Both the position numbers and the translations under genes were made by a program. Below, piece after piece: positions 25,918 through 38,145 of a DNA stretch of 64,000 nucleotides. This DNA is from Polytrichum commune (taxonomy: Eukaryota; Streptophyta; Polytrichopsida; Polytrichales; Polytrichaceae), in contig OX485808.1 in NCBI GenBank assembly GCA_950295325.1, positions 39,516,527 to 39,580,526 on the forward strand, in the 5' to 3' direction. The notes beneath the pieces are model-generated. The model was not told the DNA's origin, did no database searches, and worked only from the letters and a program-made list of their open reading frames with translations. The first letter of the stretch is position 1, and each line of letters starts with the position of its first letter.

Positions 25918-26214
25918 GTTGGGCAACCTTATTATTGCACATATTGGTGTGCAACATAAAGGTATGTGATGTGAGTGTGGGGTCCATGACAATAAAGAAA
26001 GTGTCATAGGTCACATTATTTTTGTAGTATACATCTAATCCCATGGAACTTTATTATCAGGTTACTATCCTAGGGCACAAGGTCTATCATGAATGGGTTG
26101 GTATTCTTAGAATGTATAAAAAAAACAAATAGCTCATATTATTACAAAAGCTTTAATAAATTGTAACTAGACAATACATCAATTTGAAAGAGTTATAATA
26201 TTAATTTGGTCCAT

Positions 26215-28834
26215 GATTTTTTTTTAATTATTTTCAAAACTACACTAAATATATATATAATGTAGTTGTGAATTGTATGAATATGATATTTGGGACCAAA
26301 TCATTGCAAAATTCCATACTACTTGAAATGCAAAATTTCTCACATAATATCACGCATTTTATCACCAGCTATAAAATGAGGCTCAAAGGTTAGAGAATAA
26401 AAACTATGTAAAGTGTAGTTGTTGAGATTGCTCTTAAAATCACATCCATATGGTTGGTGGCTTATACTGACTTCATGAACTCCTTTTTCATATCACCACA
26501 ACACTTAATAGACGCTTGAGAATGCATTATGCTTGCCAACTAGGTAGTCACCTATAACATGCAAATAGTTGATGAAATGAGGGCAGATGTGTGCGCACAT
26601 ATATGAAAGCCACATTCTTCAAGAGGATTTTTTTTCTTTACATTAAGTGTAAATACAAGTTTGCACTTGACCCATCATGTGGTCAAGAATACAACCCTTT
26701 TCTTTTCCCATGCTAAATGATCTTGGCATTGGGGGGGGGGGGGATCATAGTGGCAAGTGCTATTGACCCAACTTTCAATATGATTAAACGGACAATAGGA
26801 CACATTTGAGAACCAAAAAATATGTCGTATTATTCAAAATTCACAATCTTATCAATCCAAACTTTGGAAGTACTTCTCCCTTACTGCTCGAGGCTTCACA
26901 AACTCTTGAGCCAATCAATAAAATTTCATAAATGAAACTTTATTCTTTACCGATTTTCATGGGTCTTACATAATCTGACTTGGTAATATGACAAACTGGA
27001 TCTCAAATTGTTATACTACAAAAGTTTCAAATAAATTGGAATTAAAAATTTTGGTTGACAAAAAAATATATTGTATTGGATGAGATAGGACATCAATTCA
27101 CATAGTTTAACCTTTTAAAGACTAACCAACCCAAAGTGGACTGCATGTGTTTTTTAAGGCCACTTGGAAGTTAGTGAAAATGATTTTTTTTGGTTGAGTT
27201 TTTTTCCACTTGAGTTCCATTATCATCACCTCTATCTAATGGTTTGTAAGAATTTATTACCAACATTCTCATATAGACTTTGAAGCGCTTAGACATCAAC
27301 TTGATTTTCAAAAACAATCATCAAAGGAATTGTATAAGTCTCCAATTACCATCACACTAGACTATTTCAATATATGCATGAGTTATTCCCCATTGTCCAT
27401 GAACCAATCACCTAGAAGAAACTTCACTTACTTGAAGACTTTGCTTCACTCGGTATTCCCCGCACATGTGAGGAGCATTCTCAAAGCCATCCTCGATGTG
27501 TTTTTATCAATGCCATGTTCCATTTGCCTAGATTGGTTCAAATACACGTGCCTTGTTTATATTTGATACAAGTTTCTTAGACATGGCTTCATCAAAGCTA
27601 TGGATTTTATTTTTGGTTACTTTTACAATTACATATGACATCATCGAGATTATGAAACTCATAATGAAATTGAGGTTAACCACTAAGCTCCATTTTTTTT
27701 CACATGGTCTAGTATTGAGGTCTAGTGCATGTTTGGCCCATGTTTGAACACCTATAATACGCTATCGGTGTACACTAAAGTTATGATGAAGACTAAACAC
27801 GTAGTTCATACTAAAGTTACTTCCCACGTCACTTTGGTTCCCATGTTCCCATCTATCCAAGTTGAATGAAAGTAAATTTATTATCTCAAATTTAGTTCGT
27901 TCAAGGCATACTAGATCTCGAGCTCCAACCCCAAGTCCAAGAGAGAGTTGAAAACCATGCCTATATTGAAACCTAATATATGGTATTCATCTTACGCCAA
28001 GCATCCTATTTCAAGCCACATAAAATAACACCATTGTCAGAATATGTTTGCTATTTCGTAAGTGAAGTGACAATTTCACTAAGGACTGGTTCACATGGGG
28101 TCCCAAGTCCCAACTTTTGAGCCTTAATAAATAATTAGAATATGGTTAAATTTCATTAAAGTCGGATCAGTGGTAAAGACTTGGGACTTAGGGGCGGTTT
28201 ACACTATGGACCATGAAGTCGTCCCACGGCCGTCTAAGCGATGTGATTGGACGTTGAAGTCGTCCCGGGACGACTTGGGTTTACACCAAGGAAAAAATGG
28301 CAGAGTGACCACGGAGGTTGAGGTCCACAAATTTGTTTTTTTAAGCCTACTCTATCCACTGCCATGGTCCAACAGGTTTTCCGTTGGGACAAGCAAAAGA
28401 GGTGGTCTAGGAAAAATAGCAAGGGCCCATGTCAGAAAAATGCCGATTTTATGATTTTATTTTTATTTTTTAATGATTTTATTTTCAACTTAGTTAATGA
28501 CTCCACTTTTTGGTGCATGGTCATTCTTCATGGTCCACATTCGGTTTACACCTAGTGAAGGGCCCACGAACCATGAAAACTGAACAAAATAAAAAAATAC
28601 CAACGATGAACACAAAGCAAATGATATTGGATACAAATTTCATAGCATGAATACTCACCATGAATTTTTTACGTTTCGTGCAAATGAGAGAGATAGTAAA
28701 TCATAAAATCTATAAATTTCTAACTAATAGATATTTGTAACAAGTAAACAAACATTTAGATAAATTAGAAGAAAAATATATATACTAAAATTAGAATATT
28801 AAAAAATTCACAAATTTTAAATTTTAAATGTTTG
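26215..28834. other. unique AT-rich spacer between the two copies
   Basis: No gene is seen. There is a G13 homopolymer at 26731-26743 and a perfect 20-bp palindrome at 28257-28276. Around 28203-28538 short inverted words (TGGACCATGAAG and CTTCATGGTCCA) flank about 310 bp and may mark a small inverted-repeat element. Confidence 0.6.
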
Positions 28835-29660
28835 TAATAACACTCGGGTTATTGGCGGCACCACCAATGCCCTCGTCATACGAAACAAAATTGTTTATGA
28901 GATTAATCAGGGTATTGGCGGCAATACCCAAGTGGAGATGAAATTAATTGTAAATACACAGGGCGTAGTGGCGGCATTGCCAATACTCTTATGATAAGAT
29001 ACATTTAATGTTTATAAGAGCATTTAGAGTATCAACAACATTACCAATACCCTAATGATACGAAATAAATATTTATGAGAATACTTGAGATATTAGCAGC
29101 AACACTAATATTCTCGTGATATTATACAAAAAATATTTATGAGAGCACTCAGGGTATTGACAACATCACCAATATTCTTGTAATAATAAACGGCAATATT
29201 TATAAGAACACGCGACGTATTGGCTGCACCACCAATATCCTTGTGATACAATACGAAAAAAAAATTATGAAAGCACTTGAAATATTAGTGGCATTGCTAA
29301 TACCTTTCTAATATCATACAAAGTACTTATGAAAGTATTCAAAATATTGGTCGCACCTCCGATACCTTATGATATGACATGAAAATGATAATGGGTGCAC
29401 ATGACATATTAGTGACACTTCTAATACTTTTGTAATAGGAAATAAAAAATATTTATAAGAGTATATGGTATATTGATGGCACCACCAATACCCTCGAAAT
29501 ATCCTTATATTAAAATGTATATTAGAATACTTGGGTTATTAATGGCGCCGCCAATATTCTTGTCATACGTTACAATAAATATATAAGACCACTCATGGTA
29601 GTAGGTACACCGCTAGAACCCTTGTGATATAAAATGATAATGTTTATGAGAGCATTTGGA
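28835..29660. repeat. degenerate 62-bp tandem array, each unit with a small hairpin
   Basis: About 13 units of 60-66 bp follow one another. Each has a core close to GGTATTGGCGGCACCACCAA followed by TACCCTCGTGATA, then a spacer like ATTTATGAGAGCAC. The core is a short inverted repeat (TATTGG...CCAATA) that is kept better than the spacer in many units. The array is outside the duplicated segments and has no open frame. Confidence 0.85.
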
Positions 29661-30668
29661 ATACTTGGTTAAATGAAGTTTAAAATTTTTGTGCACAATT
29701 TTATAGTATATAAATATATAAATAATTATAAGTATCTAGGAGTCAATGTCAATTTTTGAAAAAATCTTAAAGTGGGTTATTTTTATTGGGCTTTAAAATT
29801 ATAATTCAATTTACACCCTTGGTATATTCTAGGCTTCTTTTTATTTGATATATTTCTCAGGTTTAAAATCTTTATTGTCAAACTTAATTTGAAAAAATGA
29901 CCATTGTTTTAATGAAATAAATTGAACCATAATCAGTACTTTTAAAACCGGCTTTTATGAATTTTTTTCATTTGATTTCATTATTTAGGTTCAAGAACTT
30001 GTTAAATTTATGTATTTTTTTGAATGGTATTTTTGATATTAGTTGATTTCAATACATTGATAGTATCTAGTTTTCTTAGGTTTCTTTCATTTATTTGTTG
30101 CAGATTAAAAATAACAGTTCTTCAAAATATTTAATTTACGAATAAATGATTTATGAAAGTCTAATATTCAATCAATTTTTTTGCATGTAAAAGAAAAATT
30201 AATGCAATTTTCACTAATCGTGTGCTTGATTTAAATTAGTGATTGAGAGGTTTTGGTTTCAATCATTGTCAAAGTCAAGGTTTTGATTTCATGTATGTCA
30301 TTTGCTCTCATTGCCTTTGGTTCGGCCCTCTTTGATATCGAATGTCTTGAAATTAGAGCAAAGTTGGAAATGCAATATTTTATATGTCACTAAACAACAA
30401 TCATATGAAAACTCAAGATGCTACTTTAGAGTTAATAGATTTTAAAGTATATTCTAAAAAAACAATGGCTAAATTTGATGATTTTTGGAAAAAGACAAAG
30501 ACCTCGAAAAAATTGTATGCAAGATATTTTAGGTTTGGGATGGAAATCGTTAAGGTCAATTATCTATAAGGTTTATTCTAGTGAAACAAATTTGCGCATT
30601 TCAATGGACTCCATTTTGATTCAACTATCCACGATATTGTTGTCCTACTCACTACAATGTATGAAGCT
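29661..30668. other. AT-rich spacer, nothing recognised
   Basis: No repeat or gene is recognised. The duplication breakpoint of copy B lies at its right edge. Confidence 0.5.
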
Positions 30669-31058
30669 TTGGAGCAGTTCAAGTACTTGGCTAACATATA
30701 CAAACCATACACCTTCTATCCTGGCAGGTATGGATATTTTCCTCAAAGCCAACGAGTATGATATTCTCCAACGTGACATATATAGATGGTGTTAAGGAAG
30801 TACTTTTGCAGCTCTTAATCTAAAGCTTTTCATTAGACATCTTGTTAAAATAAGGTTTTTGCCCTATTTTTGTCCTCATACAAAGACATTGTTATGTGCA
30901 GTTTTGCTATGGACAATACCGAATCTCTTGTGAAGGAGCTATCAACAGAAGAGTTTGAGACATTTGGGTTCAATGTGCACTCTATTGATACGGCGGATTA
31001 TCTTTACAATGTGCACATTCGTGGTTTGCGTCAATATGTCATGAAAGGCCAAGTATGA
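30669..31058 (+). pseudogene. 3' fragment of the fatty acyl reductase gene
   Basis: The fragment matches reductase positions 9941-10329: the last 59 nt of exon 9, the intron (GT at 30728, acceptor TGTGCAG ending 30901) and all of exon 10 (30902-31058, TGA). There is no upstream Rossmann domain or active site, so it cannot make an enzyme. Several conserved C-terminal residues have changed (SIDWADY to SIDTADY, HIPGLR to HIRGLR, KGRV to KGQV), as expected without selection. Confidence 0.93.
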
Positions 31059-32539
31059 AAGAGTAAAAATTGTACATGTGGGCTATTCCATCCCATTCGG
31101 AGTGTCTAGTAGGATGTCTAATAGGATGTCTACATTGTGCAACTTTAATAAGTGTCAAAAATTTAGTCCTCTTGAAAAACTATAGATTCGAGCACTTCCC
31201 TTGCGAGCCTCTTTTGCTTGAGGCCATCCTCTACCTGAATAATTTCATATCAAATTGCAGTCATGGTAGCCCTTTGTTGTGTTGTATGTATTTTCCATGC
31301 AACACAGGCTTGCAACAACCCAATAGGTCATCATCATCTTTTCATAACTTTATTATAGTCACATTGAGATTATTACGTGGGTTAAGACCCAAATTGTTGA
31401 TGTAGCATGCATTCATTGTTGGCTTGTGAGTGTCCATTTTGTCTCACTTGGGAGTTAGTTGGATGCTCCCGGATAACGAGTTCTCTTGAGCTTGTGTAAG
31501 TTTCTATGCGCAACTACTTCAAATGCTATATATAATGAGAATGCTTCTATACAATTCCAGAGCTATGTTTGTAACATGTTTCAATGTGGGTGGAGATTCT
31601 CACCCCTATTTGGCCAAAGTTTTATGTATGGGGTGTTGACTAGTTTGAAGATAGATTAAATGCAACTTTCAAATGGAGTCTCAAGATTTCTATTCAGTTT
31701 CATTGAACCTTGTTGACAGTGTTGCCATTCCACTTGTCATTGCATTCAATTCTTTTGCATAGTAGAATATGTCAAGTTTACTTGGTAAGAATTGGCTCTC
31801 TTGAACCTTCACTTGAGTATGGTAATCTGATAAAAAAACCTTAATATTTTGAGATTAGTTTTCATCAAAACGCAAATTACTAAAGATATTCATTTAAAAG
31901 CTAGAACTGGAGCGGAGCTAATTAACAATGGGATTGACACATGGTATTGAATGTTGAGCTTGGACTCAATGTGGAGTCGGCAACACATCTAACTACAAAC
32001 ATAAGTGGATCTTAAATGGACATATGTAGCTTTACACCCACTTCTTCTAGGATATTAAACACGAGGTCAGTTATTGATAATTAGCAAATCCAAATCATTC
32101 AAAGCTGCATACATTTTATTCATAATTTTTGGAGTTGGACCTACAAATGTTGTACTTATTATCAAAGTGAATATTATTTTAAAACTTAAATGATCAAATA
32201 GGTCACTTCAATTATCATAACATTACTTAGCTATGTAAGCACATTTTGTTGGGCCAGGAATCTAGTTTTAAGAAAAATAAAAAATTTAAGACAAATGAAA
32301 CAACTTTATTCCATTGCCGACACAGGACCCAAAAAAGAGAGCAGGGAGAGTCTCTTGGGTGCTCATGATAGGATCACAAGGCCCACAAATGGGAGAAGAT
32401 TTTGAGCATGACAAGCCAACAATAGGCACTCTAATATGTCACACAATTCTGTCATTCGATCTATGATAGATAAGTTCATTTCCTCCCCAAATCATATCGA
32501 ATTTCACGAGGACATCATCATACGTGGACTCCTTGGATC
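31059..32539. other. intergenic region, copy B
   Basis: Duplicate of 10330-11789, with family R1 repeat at about 32030-32190. No gene is seen. Confidence 0.7.
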
Positions 32540-33886
32540 CTAAGCTTTTTCAAACATATTAAGCCACCAAAGCCTTTCCATATGCTTTTCCATGCTTTGC
32601 ACCCATAAAAAATTATTCTTCTAGAGCCCTGAGTGTTGTCACTCCTGAAGGAAAGTCCTCTAACACTTCGTATTCATGCATCCTAAGCTCTTTCAAACAT
32701 GTTAAGCCGCCAAGTCCTTCTGTTATGCTCCTCAATGCTTTGCAATTACAAAAACATAACAAATCTTGAGCTTTGAAAATTGTGACTCATGAAGGAAATT
32801 CATCTAACGTTTTGCATTCATGCATGAAAATTTTCTTTTAACACGTTAAGCCACCAAGTCTTTCCGGTATCCTCTTTAATGTTTTGCAACCCTTAAAGTC
32901 TAACTCTTCCAAAGCTTTGAGGGTAGTGACTCCCAATGGATACTCCTGTAATGCATCGCAATCATTCATCCAAAGTCTCCTCAAGCATGTTAAGCCACCA
33001 AGTCCTTCTCATATATGTTTCAATGTTTTGCAACTGTGAAAACATAACTCCTATAAATCTTTGAGTGTTGTGACTCCAAACGAAACTCCTCCAACGCTTT
33101 AAATTCTTGCATCCAAATTTCCTTCAAACATGTTAAGCCACCAAGTCTTTCCGGTATGTTTTTCAATGCTTTGCACCCCTAAAAACATAATTCTTCTAAA
33201 GCTTTGAGTGTTGTGACTCCTAAAGGAACTCCTCCAACGTTTTTTCAAACATGTTAAGCCACCAAGTCCTTCCGGTATATGTTTCAACATTTTGAAACCG
33301 TGAAAAGATATTAATTCTAGAGCCTTAAGCTTCGTGACTCCCGAAGCAAACTCCTCCAACGCTTCACAGTCATGCATTGAAAGCTTCCTTAACCATGTTA
33401 AGCCATCAAATTCTTCCGGTATATTTTTCAATGCTTTGCAACTGTGAAAACATAACAATTCTAAAGCACTGTAACTCCAGAAGGACCCTCCTCCAGTGCT
33501 TCACATTCATGCATACAAAGTTTCTTCAAAGATGTGAGCTCCACAAATCCTTCTAGTATTCTCCTGAATGTTTAACAACAACAAAAACATTACTCTTCTA
33601 AAGCTTTGAGCGTTGTGACTCCTAAAGGAAACTCCTCCAACACTTCGCATTCATGCATATTAAGTTCTTTCAAACATGTTAAGCTGCCAAGTCCTTCCGG
33701 TATTCTCTTCAATGCTTTGCAACCATAAAACCATAACTCTTCTAAAGCCTTGAGCGATGTGACTCCTGATGGAAACTCCTCCAACGCTTCACATTCGTGC
33801 ATCCAAAGTTTCTTCAAATATGTTAAGCCACCAAAACCTTCCGATATACTCTTCAATGCTTTGCAACCTTGAAAGTTTAACAATTC
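32540..33886 (-). pseudogene. LRR units beyond the stop of copy-B PNL
   Basis: After the stop at 33887-33889 the same frame stays open for 97 codons to a TAA at about 33590, which is shared with copy A and likely the ancestral C-terminus. From about 33589 to 32540 are older LRR units with frameshifts. One remnant frame at 33099-33458 still reads several units. The decay in this last part is common to both copies and so predates the duplication. Confidence 0.87.
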
Positions 33887-36800
33887 TCAAGATTTGAGTG
33901 TCATGACTCCTAATGAAAAGTCCTCCAATGCTTTGCAGTCATGCATCCAAAGTTTCTTCAAACATGTCAAGCCACCAAGTCCTTCCGGTATGCTCTTCAA
34001 TGTTTTGCACCCGTAAAAACATAAATCTTCTAAAGCTTTGAGGGTTGTGACTCCAGAAGGAAATTCCTCCAACGCTTCGCATTCATGCATCCAAAGTTTC
34101 TTCAAACATGTCAAGCCACCGAGTCCTTCTGGTATGTTTTTCAATGCTTTGCACCCATTGAAACATAATTCTTCTAAAGCTTTTAGCGTTGTGACTCCAG
34201 AAGGAAACTCCTCCAACGCTTCGCATTCATGCATCCAAAGTTTCTTCAAACATGTCAAGCCACCAAGCCCTTCCGGCATGCTCTTCAATGCTTTGCACCC
34301 GTAAAAACATAATTCTTCTAAAGCATTGAGGGTTGTGACTCCTGAAGGAAACTGTTCTAACGCATCGCATTTATACATCTTGAGCTCTTTCAAGCATGTT
34401 AAGCCACCAAGTCCTTCAGGTATGCTCCTCAATGTCTTGCAATCAAAAAACCATAACTCTTCCAAAGCCTTGAGCATTGTGATTCCTGAAGGAAACTCCT
34501 CCAACGTTTCATAACCAAACATCCAAAGTTTTTTCAAACATATTAGGCTCCCAAGTCCTCCCGGTATGTTTTTCAATGCTTTGCACCCATAAAAATATAA
34601 TTCATCTAAAGCTATGAGCGTTGTGACTCCAGAAGGAAACTCCTCCAACGCTACACATTCCTGCATCTTAAGCTTTTTCAAACATGTCAAGCCACCAAGT
34701 CCTTCTGGTATGTTCTTCAATCTTTTGCACCCGTAAAAACATAATTCTTCTAAAGCTTTCAGCGTTGTGACTTCAGAAGGAAACTCCTCCAACGCTTCAC
34801 AGTCATGCATCCAAAGTTTCTTCAAACATGTTAAGCCACCAAGCCCTTCCGGTATTCTCCTCAATGCTTTGCATCCGTAAAAACATAATTCTTCTAAAGC
34901 TTTGAGGGTTGCGACTCCAGAAGGAAATTCTTCCAACGCTTCGCATTCATGCATCCAAAGTTGCTTCAAACATGTTAAGCCACCAAGCCCTTCTGGTGTG
35001 CTCTTCAATATTTTGCACCCGTAAAAACATAATTCTTCTAAAGCTTTTAGCGTTGTGACTCCTAAAGGGAATTCCTCCAATGCTTCACATTTATGCATTC
35101 CAAGTTTTTTCAAACATGTCAAGCTACCAAGTCCTTCTGGTATGCTCTTCAATGTTTTGCACCCGTAAAAATATAATTCTTCTAAAGCTTTGAGAGTTGT
35201 GACTCCAGAAGGAAATTCTTCCAACGCTTCGCATTCATGCATCCAAAGTTTCTTCAAACATGGCAAGCCAGCAAGTCCTTCCGGTATGTTTTCCAATGCT
35301 TTGCACCCGTTGAAACATAATGCTTCTAAAGCTTTTAGCGTTGTGACTCCAGAAGGAAACTCCTCCAACACTTCGCATTCATGCATCCAAAGTTTATTTA
35401 AACATGTCAAGCCACCAAGTCCTTCCGGCATGCTCTTCAATGCTTTGCACTTGTTGAAACATAATGCTTCTAAAGCTTTGAGGGTTGTGACTCCAGTAGG
35501 AAATTCTTCCAACGCTTCGCATTCATGTATCCAAAGTTGCTTTAAGCATGTTAAACCACCAAGCCCTTCCGGTGTGCTCTTCAATGTTTTACACCCGTAA
35601 AAATATAATTCTTCTAAAGCTTTTAGCGTTGTGACTCCTAAAGGGAATTCCTCCAATGCTTCACATTTATGCATTCGAAGTTTTTTCAAACATGTCAAGC
35701 CACCAAGTCCTTCTGGTATGCTCTTTAATGTTTTGCACCCATAAAAACATAATTCTTCTAAAGCTTTGAGGGTTGTGACTCCAGAAGGAAATTCTTCCAA
35801 CGCTTCGCATTCATGCATCCAAAGTTCCTTCAAACATGTTAAGCCACCAAGCCCTTCCGGCATGCTCTTCAATGCTTTGCACCCAAAAAAACATAATTCT
35901 TCTAAAGCTTTGAGAGTTGTGACTCCAGAAGGAAACTCCTTCAACGCTTCACATTCCTGCATCTTAAGTTTTTTCAAACATGTCAAGCCACCAAGTCCTT
36001 CCGGTATGCTCTTCAATGTTTTGCACTCGTAAAAACACAATTCTTCTAAAGCTTTGAGGGTTGTGACTCCAGAAGGAAATTGTTCCAACGTTGCGCATTC
36101 AAACATCCAAAGTTGCTTCAAACATGTTAAGCCACCAAGCCCTTCCGATATTCTCTTCAATGCTTTGCACCCGTAAAAATATAATGCTTCTAAAGCTTTT
36201 AGCGTTGTGACTCCTAAAGGGAATTCCTCCAATGCTTCACAATTATGCATTCTTAGTTTTTTCAAACATGTTAAGCTACCAAGTCCTTCCGGTATGCTCT
36301 TCAATGTTTTGCACCCGTAAAAACATAAATCTTCTAAAGCTTTGAGGGTTGTGACTCCAGAAGGAAATTCCTCCAACGCTTCGCATTCATGCATCCAAAG
36401 GTTCTTCAAACATGTCAAGCCACCGAGTCCTTCTGGTATGTTTTTCAATGCTTTGCACCTGTTGAAACATAATAATTCTAAAGCTTTGAGCGTTGTGACT
36501 CCAGAAGGAAACTCCTCCAACGCTTCACATTCATGCATCCAAAGTTCCTTCAAACATGTTAAGCCACCAAGCCCTTCCGGTATGCTCTTCAATGCTTTGC
36601 ACCCGTAAAAACATAATTCTTCTAAAGCTTTGAGCGTAATGACTCCTAAAGGGAACTCCTCCAATGTTTCACAATCTTGCATCCGAAGTTTCTTCAAACG
36701 TGTTAAGCCTCCAAGTCCTTCCGGTATACGTTTCAATGCTTTGCAATCATGAAACCATAACTCTTCTAAAGCCTTGAGTGTTGTAACTCCAGATGGAAAC

Positions 36801-38145
36801 TCCTCCAACGTTTCACACCCAAACATCCAAAGTTTTTTCAGACATGTCAAGTTGTCAAGTCCATCCGGTATGCTCTTCAATGTTGTGCAACCATTAAAGT
36901 CTAACTCTTCTAAAGCCTTGAGCGTCGTGATTCCTAATGGAAACTCCTCCAACGCTTCACACCTAGACAACCAAAGTTTTTTCAAACATGTTAAGCCACT
37001 AAGTCCTTCCGGTATACATTTCAATGCTTTGCAACCTTGAAAGTCTAACAATTCTAAGGATTTCAATGTGGTGACTCCTAATGGAAACTCCTCCAATGCT
37101 TCGCAGTCATGCATCCAAAGTTTCTTCAAACATGTTAAGCCACCAAGGCCTTCCGGAATACTTCTCAATGCTTTGCAACCTTGAAAGCCTAACAATTCTA
37201 AGGATTTGAGTGTTGTGACTCTTAATGGAAACTCCTCCAACGCTTCGCAATCATGCATCGAAAGTCTCCTCAAACATGTTAAGCCACCAATTCCTTCCGG
37301 TATATTTTTCAATGCTTTGCAACGTTGAAAACCTAAGAATTCTAAGGATTTGAGTGTTGTGACTCCGAATGGAAACTCCTCCAACGCTTCGCAATCATGC
37401 ATCCAAAGTTTCTTCAAACATGTTAAGCCACCAAGTCCTTCCGGAATACTTTTCAATGCTTTGCAATCTTGAAAGCCCAACAATTCCAAGAATTTAAGAG
37501 TTGTGATTCCCGATGGAAACTCCTCCAACGATTCACACCTAAACAACCAAAGTTTTTTCAAACATGTTAAGCCACTAAGTCCTTCCGGTATACATTTCAA
37601 TGTTTTGCAACCTTGAAAGTCTAACAATTCTAAGGATTTCAGTGTTGTGACTCCTAATGGAAACTCCTCCAATGCTTCACAGTCATGCATCCAAAGTTTC
37701 TTCAAACATGTTAAGCCACCAAGGCCTTCTGGAATACTTCTCAATGCTTTGCAACCTTGAAAGCCTAACAATTCTAAGGATTTGAGTGTTGTGACTCCTA
37801 ATGGAAACTCCTCCAACGCTTCGCAATCATGCATCGAAAGTCTCCTCAAACATGTTAAGCCACTAATTCCTTCCGGTATATTTTTCAATGCTTTGCAACG
37901 TTGAAAACCTAAGAATTCTAAGGATTTGAGTGTTGTGACTCCTAATGGAAACTCCTCCAACGCTTCGCAATCATGCATCCAAAGTTTCTTCAAACATGTT
38001 AAGCCACCAAGTCCTTCCGGTATACGTTTCAATGCTTTACAACCATTAAAGTCTAATAACTCTAAAGCTTTTAGTGACGTGACTCCTGATGGAAACTCCT
38101 CTAGTGTTTTACATTTCCATATTTTGAGTTTTTTGAGACGTGTCA
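33887..38145 (-). repeat. 144-bp tandem repeat array coding the LRRs of copy B
   Basis: About 30 in-frame units of 144 nt encode two 24-residue LRRs each, with words CKALKSIPEGLGGLTCLKKL and MHECEALEEFP. A higher-order pattern is visible: a block of four units (576 nt) near 37.95-36.85 kb is repeated, with signature words RRLSMHDC and LKCIPEGLSGL. Units with LEEFPLGVTTLKALE also recur every fourth unit further on. Both point to unequal crossing-over or gene conversion. Confidence 0.9.

Larger units (their letters stand above)
9941..26214. repeat. segmental duplication, copy A
   Basis: From 9941 to about 26214 the sequence is collinear with 30669 to about 47835 at high identity, over coding, intronic and intergenic DNA alike. 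The left breakpoint lies in reductase exon 9. Homology starts abruptly at TTGGAGCAGTTCAAGTACTT in both copies, and only copy A is continuous with the rest of the gene. The main length differences are the LRR array (shorter in A), a solo LTR found only in A, and a ~150-bp insert found only in B. The right edge fades near GATTTGGTCCATGATT (TTAATTTGGTCC in A). Confidence 0.93.
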
